Assembly (NCBI GenBank): GCA_029834535.1
Contig: JAQMWT010000664.1
Span: 248,001-312,000, forward strand
Direction: 5' to 3'
From: Chrysophaeum taylorii
Lineage: Eukaryota > Sar > Pelagophyceae > Pelagomonadales > Pelagomonadaceae
DNA: 64,000 nt
The notes below the pieces were generated by a model, which did not search any database, had not been told where the DNA came from, and saw only the letters and a list, made by a program, of their open reading frames with translations. The translations under genes and the position numbers were made by a program. This document shows positions 11,836-21,201 of this stretch, in pieces. Numbering within the stretch: the stretch's first letter is position 1; each line of letters starts with the position of its first letter.

Positions 11836-14800
11836 ATCGGGGCCTTTAATTTTGTGGCCAGGACAGACAACCGTGGAGGATCTTCTACGACCGCCTCACT
11901 TAACGAAATTTTTTGTCTCCGAAGTCCAATGTTCACTTCACACTTTGGCTGATGACCCCGTCTGCTGATGAGCCAAGTCGAGCCGCGCTACCACGAGAGG
12001 TGGAGGAAAATGATGATGATGAGGAGGAATTTAAACGCGGAACACAAGGAGGAAGTTCACAACAACGAGCCGATGTCGATGTTGTGACGTGAAAAAAACA
12101 CGCCCGGCACCAAAAGTGGACGATCAACAACCAGGTTTTTTTTTTCCAAGGTGTGGTGGTGGGACTGCGTGCGTCGACTGAAGGAACATCATCCTGACCA
12201 CCGCGTTTGTTGACCAGGCGACGACGCATGCGTGTATCCGGTGCTGCTGGGAGCGCCTGAAGGCGACGAGAGACTTCACGAAAGAAAGGCACGTGGCAGA
12301 CGACCAAGCCCTCTTGGAGCCGGCCCACTTCAAGGCTGCGCATCCGGAGGAGGATTCGATTCGACGAGCTGGGACGTCAGCAGCTCACCAAGAAACAGAA
12401 GACAGACCAAGAAAAGGCGGGCGTCGTTATGACGGCCGTGGGCGTTGTGGCAGCCTCGAAAGGTAAATCGGATATTACGAGATACTTCCTGGCCATTGGC
12501 AAAAAAAAAGCACTCTTCCCAGATGGCGTTCTCGGCTCGGCACTACGTGTACACGTCGGCAGCGGATTTTTTCAAAAGCGCACCTTTGACTGACGACGAA
12601 GATCATCGCAAGCTTCTTGAAGCGGAGTATTACCGCGGCGGTGGTGGCGGGAAAGGCAAGTGCCCTTGTTCAGGACTCGAAAGGCGCTGTTTGATGAATG
12701 GGTGGACGCTGAATATCGTTGTTTTGTTGTTCGAATCTTGAAGCACATCGTTACGGAGTGTTGTGAAGCGACTTTCGGCAATCCATTCGCCCAGGTGCTG
12801 CATGACATCGGCGGGACACTCAAGGATAAGAAGTTCAAGCGACAGGCCATTGGTCTATCCTTCATCTGGCCCGATTGGAGTGGCGTTGAGACGGTGTTCC
12901 CGCGTGGGCCTCAGCCGACGATTCCGGCACGGCTTCTCTGCTCCGTTCTGTGGTCGCGGAGCGTGCGAGAATCGATATCGATTTGGCGGCCGCAACCACT
13001 GTTCAAGACCGGGCTGCAATTGGCGTCGCCGAAGAATTTTTTGTTGAGGTCGAAGCGTGTGACATGCATGATTATCTCAAAGATCTCGGCAGCGGCATGT
13101 GGCGACTTGACACGCGATCCAGAGGCAAGCAGTTGATCAATCTATTCCCAGCTCGCCAGGAGCTGCTGAACAGTGCCCACGATGGAGCCAAATACTTTTC
13201 TTACGGCACACGTTTGAAGGATCTGCATGCGCTTTTGCCATTACAGCCGGGGGAAATAAATCGCCGAAGCTCAAGCTCGACCTCAATAAGACGAGGTTCT
13301 GGGCGCGATACCAACTTATTCGTTCCTTGCTGCGTATGCACCACGTGCTCAAACTGTACACGACTACCAACATTGGACTACCCTGGAGAATCAGTGATGA
13401 GCAATGGGTGGCGTTGGCTGAATTCGAGGCGATTTTTGCTATAACGGATGCGGCCGTTGTTTTCGCGCATCATGAACACTTATACTTGGGGGCGTGCGCC
13501 GCATTGATCAAGCACAACGTGATCGAGTCTCTGCGAGCTGGGACGCTAGAAGTCATTGATCTCCCGAACATAACTGCGAAATCCATGCCACGTAAGACTG
13601 TCGATGTTGACGACCTCAGCGAGACCGGCAAAATCTATCTTGAGTGGGCTATTCTCGAATGTGAGCGTCGATTTTTTTGCGGGAATAATGAAAACTACGT
13701 GCGTCACTTCGACTATGAATTCAACGATCGCGAGCTGATTGCCTTCCTTCTTGACGTTCGGACTATCAACTGCCTGTCGTCCAATCAGAGAGCTCGGGCC
13801 AGGAAGTTGCTCACGGAAGAATATGTGATTTACGCACGGACTGCATTCCACCACGAAAAGGCAAAGACTCTTCCTCCGAGCCTGCGCCGCCTTCCGAGCC
13901 TGCGCCTGCCCCCAATCTCTTGGCGGCACTCGACGCACCCGGCGCTTGGGACGACGACATTATTGGCGACGCATAGCCTTCTTTTGCTATGCCTGAGAAC
14001 CAGATAACCGATTTCAATGCGGAGTTTTAACAGGTCTTCACTCGATGGATCAGGCTGTCGAGATCGCTCAACGGGAAAGAGCATTATCCTGAACTTGAGA
14101 AGAAGGATGAAGTCGGCTTCACAGATCTGGCTGTGCTCGACGTTGGAAAGCTGTATCGACCGCTCACCAAGGAGCGGTATGGGTTGCTTCCGGACATGGC
14201 GAGAGCCTCCTCTTAGGGTTTTTTCAGCGTTGTGCATTTACTCAAACGTTAGTAAAAAATATTACGAAATTCCTTTACTTTACCTATTTTACTTTACTTT
14301 ACCATTACTTTACAGTCGTTTCAAAATGATGGTAAAGTAATTTTTTTACATTACAATTGTACTACATCGGTACGTCACCCATGTCGACGAGTCGAGTTGA
14401 GCGACGTCGCGGGGTCTTGCAGACGATGTCTGCGTTACGGACCCCGCATGCGACGGCCAGGCAGGCCGAAGCGAAGCAGTCGCCTCCGATGACATGCCAC
14501 AACGTGGAGAATGAGATCAAGCGTGGTACTGCGACGGTGAGGAGGAGGACGGCAACGCCTTCATGCGACTGCGCCGGCGTCCGACTCAGATGACGATGAC
14601 GACAATGAGCCCGACTTCTGGGCTGAAGCCATTCCTCAGCCCGAAGAGCAGCAGCAACCTGATTAATCGGAGGAGGCGATGCCGGAGGACTCATGGTGGA
14701 GTTCGAACGCGTCTTCGTGAAGCGGGTCCAGTACGCTTGCACCATCGAGTGAGTGGCTCAATGAAATTATTTCCTGACGACCTCTCGGATTCCTCCGACA

Positions 14801-15516
14801 CCCCCAGGATTCCAAGCTCGTGGACATGATGTTGCTCAACGTCGTCGGCAAGCTCTTCACGCGAATAGAAGGCAAAAAACCAGGAGTACGGCTACCTTCC
14901 AGACATCGCACGAGGCTCGAACGGCAATATCGGCGCGCTGCCTGCTGAGAGCTTCTGCGAGCGCATCAGTACGGCTACCTTCCAGACATTGCACGAGTCT
15001 CGAAGGGCAATATCAGCGCGCTGCCAGCTGAGAGCCTCTGCGAGCGCATCATCTCCGCTGCCAACACTGTCATGACTGAGGGTGTTGCAACACCCTCCTG
15101 AGCGAAGCGACGAGGAGCTGGACATGCTCGTGACCCTGCGCATGAACAAGGAGTTTATTTATTAAGTGGACTCGAGACAAGTACGGCCACATGGATCCTC
15201 AAGAAGTTCGAGTTCAAGTCCGAGATCATTGATTCCCCTCGAAGAAAAAAACAAAGGAGACGAGACGAGTAACCACGAAGATTAACCATTAAAAGCCAGC
15301 GAGTCCGCTCATCACATCGCTGCTGCGTTGTGCTCCGTCGTCCCTGCACGAGGCTGGGGCTGGATTAGAAATACGGCAAAATTAAAAATTATCAGCCCGA
15401 GCAGCCTTTACCTTTACTTTACGCGCCACCCGGCTCTAATGCTCGACTTTTACTTTACGAATTACTTTACTCAAAAGGTGTGGTAAGTAATGCTCGTTAC
15501 ATTACTAAACTGATTT

Positions 15517-15612
15517 TGTGACAACTGGAATGGGGCGTTACACTAACGATAAGGGAATGACGTAGGGATACTGGATACGTGGTGCAGGGGTAAGTGTCAT
15601 AGCTTCCTCACA
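15517..15612 (-). repeat. Copia-2 3' LTR (96 bp)
   Basis: It begins TGTGACAACTGG and ends CCTCACA on the plus strand, with short TG/CA ends. It is preceded by the GATTT duplication. It differs from the 5' LTR by one base (CACTAACG against CACTAGCG). Just inside, 15,611-15,712 is a purine-rich block repeated about twice (~52 bp), a likely polypurine tract region. Confidence 0.9.
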
Positions 15613-15734
15613 GGTGCTGGAAAAGAAAGAAAAGGAAAAAGGGGTAAGTGAGGTCCTCACACAGGTGCTGGAAAAGAAACGGAAGAATGAAAAAGGGGTA
15701 GGTGAGACGCTCACAGAGGAGAAGCTTTGAGGAA

Positions 15735-15845
15735 GACGTAAATAGTCCGCCCGTCAGGCACATCCCTCATACCCCACAAACCCACCCACATCCTTCATGC
15801 TCCCCACACACACCCCCCTCTTAGCAGTCGACATTTAAAGACGTC
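15735..15845 (+). repeat. LINE2-type 3' UTR sequence inside Copia-2
   Basis: The sequence from the CCGCCCGTCAGGCACATCCC motif to CAGTCGACATTTAAAGAC matches the LINE2 tails at 26,880-26,995, 35,090-35,165 and, inverted, 27,013-27,262. It lies between the 3' LTR and the RNase H region, so it is either a LINE2 insertion or a segment that Copia-2 and LINE2 share. Confidence 0.75.
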
Positions 15846-18829
15846 AATAGCATTGTAGCAGAAAGAAACAGCAGAGATTAGGGCGAAAAACACGAGGTGA
15901 GGTAACGAGCACGAAGCCGGAGGAAGGAGGGAGCTTCCGTACTGCGGGTGAAAATATCGCTAAGGTTGTCAAGGCGAGTTATGTGTTGGAGATCAATGAA
16001 GTGGTTGCGATGATATTCGGCGGTGCTGTAAAAGCGAATGTCAATATGGCGGGTGCGCCGTGTGAGACATTGGAGACGGATTTGGGTGACGGTGGTGCTA
16101 TTATCGACATACATTGGTACCGTGTGACGAGGGAGATCAAAGTCATCAAAAAGTTTGAGAAGCCAAGAGAGCTCAGCAGTAGCAGCGTAAAGAGCGAGCA
16201 ATTCAGCTTCAAAAGAAGAGCGAGCAAGTAAGTACTGCGAGCGGGAGCAGTAGGCTATCATAGAGCCAGCAAGGAGAAAACAAAAACCAGTTGTGGAGTG
16301 GCGGTCATCAGGGTCGTCGGCCCAGCTGGAGTCGGAATAACCACAGAGACGAAGGGTAGAATCGCGACCAAGAATAAGGGCAAGATCCTGAGAACCGTTG
16401 AGATAACGCAGAGTGTGAGATGCAGCGTGCCAGTGAGGTTTACCAGGATTGTGGGAAAAACGCGCACGCTGATTGACGGACCAACTGATATCAGGGCGAG
16501 TCATGATGGACCAAGTGATATCAGGGCGAGTCATGATGGAGATAAATAGGACACAGCCAACAATACGACGAAAAGGGATGCGCGCCATGAAGATGTGATC
16601 TGGAGAACCAGGAGCATGACAATCAGCCGCAGAAAGAGGAAGAACTTTGGGAGCGGGAGTCAAGTCTGGTTGTGCGCGATCACGCGTAATGCAGAGACCA
16701 ACGTAAGTGGTCAGATCAAGCTCGTTAACATCAGTGAAGGTTCGGAAACGGAGGAAGAAGGCTTGGTAATGACCAAGGCAAGGACGAGGGTGCGCCACAA
16801 GAAGGTCATCAACGACAAGAACGAGACGTAGGACAACGGTAGAATTAAGCACGAGCTTGTAATTGCAAGTGTCATTGTAATTGCAAGTGTCACCAGATCC
16901 GCGGACGAAGCCACAATCATTGACGAGAAAGCGTGCCAAATAAAGCCACCAATTACGACAAGCTTGTTTGCAACCATACCAAGAGCGACAGAGCGTGTAA
17001 ATGATTTTGAAACCATCGGTGGGTTGGCGAGGAGCATAACCTTCGGGTGGCCAGACATAGATGTCTTCGCCAATGGGAGCTTGGATAAAAGCGGAGTTGA
17101 CATCCAACTTATGCAAATCCCAGTCGTGAACAGCAACGTCCGACAGGGGCTTGTATGAACGCAGAGATGACATCTACAGGACGGTACGTGTCGTGGTAAG
17201 CAATGCCGTGAACCTGGGTGTAACCGCGGACAACGAGATGAGCAGTGTACGATTTGAAGCGGCCAGATTCATACTTCGTGCGGTGGACCCACTTCAAAGG
17301 GCAGATGGTGCCAGAAAAAGTAGAAGGAACGCGAACAACATATGATATTCTTTGGCAAGGGCTTGCAACCGACGTGCAGGATTTGGATGGGCTGGGCGAG
17401 ACAGAGGGGAAGGAAGACATAATGAACTAACAAACGAAAACTAGAATAATTAACGTACAGGGAAGGACAAGAGGACACAGAATCGAAGGGAATGACAAGA
17501 TGACACACAATCGACAGTGCGTGGTAAAACGCCAGTATTGTGGGTTTGAGTTGGCTCTCCATTTGTTTCTGAATAATGTGCGCTTTTTGTCGACTTTGCG
17601 CGGTCGGCTCCGTTTGGCTCGACTTTGTTTTGCATGCTTTATGTTTTGCACGCTTGTTGTTTTGTCGGCTCTGGTTGGCTCGACTTTGTTGTGCACGTTT
17701 TGTTGTTTTCTCTCTTTGGTTCGTCGGAGTTCATGAGCTCGTAGAATGGTCAGTTCACGTGATGGGGTGATCAGACCCAGTGAAACCGGCGCATTCTCAT
17801 CAAACACAGGGGACAAGGGGGCAACAGCGGAAGAATAGGTGACAATCGGGCAACAGCAGGAACAGGTGACAATGGGGCAACAGTAGACGAGAGCTGGGAA
17901 GCGTGATTCGAGTCAGAACGTTGAAGTTCCTTCCGTGGTTGACATTGCGGGAAATCTGATAATCGAAACTGTCAGCAAAATCGAGGTCTGAAGAACAATA
18001 GCGACAAAAGTGCCTGGGAGGACGTGCGTTAGACGATTGTGGCCACTGAGAATCGCAGCGGGGCAAAGATAGCGGAAACACAGGCTGGTATATATGATGG
18101 CGGTGTACCAGACGCCTGATGAGAACGGTGCCTTTGGTCAGATATGTTGTATGGTGACCAGGTGATGACGATGGTCGGAGGCGGCTGAAGCAAAAAGAGG
18201 CGTAAACAGGGTTGATGCGAACGTTGGGTGTTTGGTTGTTGTGGCGCGAGCAAGTGGCCATGGGCACGACCGCGTCCTGTACGCGAAGATGGAAGACTTC
18301 GGACGCGCCAGCGGTGTAAGGAACCAACACGGGTAGACCAGGCTGCTGTATGCCAGCCTGCTGTGGCAGATAAGAAAGTGGCCCGTTTTCGCATTCGCAA
18401 GAACGAAGTTGCCATATGGGCCAACGTTGGAGGAGCAAGGGGCGATCTGCGATAGTGGCAAAACAGTTGTGGCACGTAAGAACGTTGCAGATAGCGTCGC
18501 AGTGACACGTAAGAACATTGCTGATAGCGTCGCGGGTGCTGAGCACGGAATTCACGTCGATAGTAAAACCGAATTTTAAAGGTCAGAAAAACGGCGAAAA
18601 AGCGATAGTGCGTGAAGGAGAACCACAACATTGTGTTGATACCGTAGACGAAGAAGCCGAATAACACAGCAAAGAAGCGGCGGTCCAGGATCCCGAAGAT
18701 GAGCGATCCAACCACATAGGAAGCACGAAAGCTGCGCACGCGGAAAATTGACAGGCACAGCTTAGTTGTGGCGGGTGAAATGGGCGATGAAACGCGAGTC
18801 GCTGGTTTTACCAAAACCGACAAGCACAA

Positions 18830-19045
18830 CGAGGAGTGGATCAATGAATAGGTGAAAATGCACAACGGAGAGTGGATCAACGAATAGTTGAAAATGCACA
18901 ACGGGGAGTGGATCAACGAATAGCTGAAAATGCACAACGGGGAGTGGAGCAACGACGAGGGGAAAATACAGAACGAGGAGAGGAGCAACGACGAGGTGAA
19001 AATACAGAACGAGGGGTTGAGCAACGAATAGCGGAAAGTACAGAA
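18830..19045. repeat. ~36-bp tandem repeat within Copia-2
   Basis: About six degenerate units of GAGTGGATCAACGAATAG plus TGAAAATGCACAACGGG occupy the span. On the element's coding strand they encode a repetitive Ser/Leu/Phe/Ile/Cys-rich peptide (SLIHSPLCIF units). The array has probably expanded recently. Confidence 0.75.
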
Positions 19046-20343
19046 CGAAGGGCGCCTGTGCAATGGGAGCTAAAAACAAAAACGAGGGGCTTCCGTGGGA
19101 TGGGGTTGTTGATGTGCTTGCATCAGACATTCGGCGGTACACACGCTGACTTGGAATTATCTTGATTGGCAGAAAGGTGCAAAGATGATAAGATAGAGTA
19201 TCGGGAAATGTATGTGAGACGGTGGGTGTGGCCGTTTAAGCCGGTGAAGGGGGGTGTAATAGGTGGTGGTATTAAGAAAAGCGGCGGAGTGGAACTAGAA
19301 TCAGTCAAGGTTGGAGTAGGCATAGGAGCAGAAAAGGTAGTGTTGCTGGTGTTGGTTTTGGTGGGTTGGTGTTGTTGGGTGTTGGTGGAGTCATTTGGAG
19401 TGTTGCGCTGTTGAGAAGAACGGCGATGGTGGGTAGCGCGTTGTCGTGGAATAGCTAGGAACTGTGAAACTTGCGGCAGTCCCCCTTAAAGTGATCCTTG
19501 CAGCCGCCAAAAGGACATTGGGTAGGTAGTGCGTCGGAATCGAGTAGAGCCAGGTTGGTGGGAAAGGGGAGCGTATAGGGTAGGTCAGTTGGAAGAGTCT
19601 GAAGTCGGGGTTGTGGCTGACGACGCGGCGGATAGCGCGGCAGAAGTGGTTGTGCATGCCATCTAAATTGATTGCTGTTGAACTTCTCAAGGGTACAACC
19701 ACATTCATCGGTACGAGACGCGAGACGATAAAACAAAGCTAGTAAGTCATGAAGCACGATGCACGTAGTCAAATGCGAGGACCCACTCGAGGGTGCGTCG
19801 GATCAGGTACAATGCCGAGCAACTTGAACTCCGGTGAGTGGTACAATGCCGAGCAACTTGTATACTCCGATGATGAACTTGTTGAGGAAGCTCGCTACGC
19901 GATCCCCATGGCCCATGTAGACATCGGTAATGCGCTTGTAAAGTCGCGTGAAGTTCATGTCGCGGTTTTCATGGATATCAACGTTGTTGCTTGACGCGAA
20001 ATTCGCCTTCAGAGCAGCGAGATGCTGAGAAAATCTGCTTCAGAGCAGCGAGATGCTTCTGCAGAGCAGCGAGATGCTGAGATGCTAGTCCAAGCCAATC
20101 GTTGGTCGAGATAGTGTGATCGCCGGTAGAAAATATCATGTTCTCAAGACGACGTGGCCAGTGGTGGAAAAGATGTCGCGCGCCGCTGAAGGCATCAAGT
20201 TTTTGCGAAAGCTTGCTATCTTTAATTGCGATCGAGGACATGAGAGACGAGAACGAACCGAACACGTAGCAAAGAACGGAAGCCGATGAGGAGTCGCCGT
20301 GAAGTCAAGCACAGGTTCGATCGTGAACGAACACCTGCTACCA

Positions 20344-20439
20344 TGTGACAACTGGAATGGGGCGTTACACTAGCGATAAGGGAATGACGTAGGGATACTG
20401 GATACGTGGTGCAGGGGTAAGTGTCATAGCTTCCTCACA
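20344..20439 (-). repeat. Copia-2 5' LTR (96 bp)
   Basis: Same sequence as 15,517-15,612 with one mismatch. The TGGTAGCAG primer-binding-like site lies directly inside at ~20,335-20,343 (complement strand). The copy at 25,066-25,161 is the same LTR family with about five differences. Confidence 0.9.
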
Positions 20440-20951
20440 GATTTAGTAAATGCACAACGCTGGGTTTTTTCAATTGGTAGTACACATGGCGTGCAGAGCT
20501 ACTACTGTGAGCGCTGCCTGGGCATTGGAAACCTTGTCCTGACCGAGGGAAAGAAACACGGTCATGCTCGGCGTGGACCGCCACGGACAAAGTTGCCAGT
20601 ATACTGCGCATGAACAAGAATTTCTTCGTTGCGGCGGCGGCGGCGGCGCTGCGGCGGCCCGGATTTTAAGTACAGGGACACGCCCTGAACACCATCCACT
20701 CTGGCTCCCCCTTCGCCCCGAAACGTGAATGAATCTAAGAGCACCAGACCTAGGAGGCAATAAATAGCGCGCGGGGGGCACGGAAATGACGGGGCGCGGC
20801 AGGGACCGGCGCTGGCATCAAAAAAAAAGTGGCGTTCACTTCACCAAGGTTCACGATAGCCGCCGACGTGTTCACTTCAAATCACTTCACCAAAATTGCG
20901 TGGCTGGTGAAGTGGTTCACGTTCGCTCGCTGAAGTGAATTCCCAACGTTG

Positions 20952-21201
20952 GTTTTTGCTCGCCATGAAAGAGAAGCTTCAACGTCATGTTTTGACCAGA
21001 AAGCCAAAGAAGAAAACGCAAAGGGTACGAGAAATCCTACAGAAGAAAAATTATTGGGAAAGGAGAGAGAGTGCCGCGGTCTCATTCGGGACAATTCACG
21101 ACATGCGGGAGAGTGGTCCAAGCTCTTGAACCACACGTCGTCTGGACCGTCCGCGCGAAGTGAATTTTCTATCATCATCGAGTGGGCAAGGGAAGACGAT
21201 G
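20952..21201. other. Short spacer between hAT-A and RAP1
   Basis: Only a spurious plus-strand frame crosses this stretch. It holds the presumptive 3' flank of the minus-strand RAP1 gene. No canonical AATAAA signal was noticed on the minus strand. Confidence 0.3.

Larger units (their letters stand above)
15517..20439 (-). mobile_element. Copia-2: recent Copia-type LTR retrotransposon fossil
   Basis: Two 96-bp LTRs (15,517-15,612 and 20,344-20,439) differ at one base and are flanked by the 5-bp duplication GATTT (15,512-15,516 and 20,440-20,444). On the minus strand, a primer-binding-like TGGTAGCAG follows the 5' LTR. Then come gag (from ~20.25 kb), a zinc-knuckle trace near 19.5 kb, and reverse transcriptase/RNase H at 15,878-17,420 (WPPEGYAP, VVDDLLVA, YVDNSTTV, TRRTRHIDIR). 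A 431-codon RT/RNase H stretch is still open. The gag-to-RT interval is broken in several places and no integrase could be recognised. The near-identical LTRs indicate a young insertion. Confidence 0.88.
14225..20462 (+). mobile_element. hAT-B copy 1 inserted in hAT-A, carrying Copia-2
   Basis: The 18-bp terminal inverted repeats are CAGCGTTGTGCATTTACT at 14,225 and its exact complement ending at 20,462. An 8-bp target duplication GGTTTTTT lies at 14,217-14,224 and 20,463-20,470, both hallmarks of hAT elements. The uninterrupted site is visible in hAT-A copy 2 near 50,495. Without Copia-2 it is about 1.3 kb. The internal sequence encodes hAT C-terminal dimerisation residues (AESFCERI near 14.95 kb, ELDMLVTLRMNKEF near 15.14 kb) but no full catalytic domain, so it was probably mobilised in trans. 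Confidence 0.88.
11893..20951 (+). mobile_element. hAT-A copy 1, interrupted by hAT-B and Copia-2
   Basis: This hAT-like DNA transposon matches the complete copy at 48,416-51,073. Transposase traces read on the plus strand: KLKLDLNKTRFWARYQ at ~13.27 kb, WRISDEQWVALAEFEAIF at ~13.39 kb and FLLDVRTINCLSSNQRARAR at ~13.75 kb, fitting the hAT catalytic core. The C-terminal dimerisation segment resumes at ~20.48 kb, after the insertion at 14,225-20,462. The right end (AAGTGAATTCCCAACGTTG) is at 20,951. The leftmost ~40 bp with the left terminal repeat are missing. Several frameshifts make the transposase non-functional. Confidence 0.8.
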
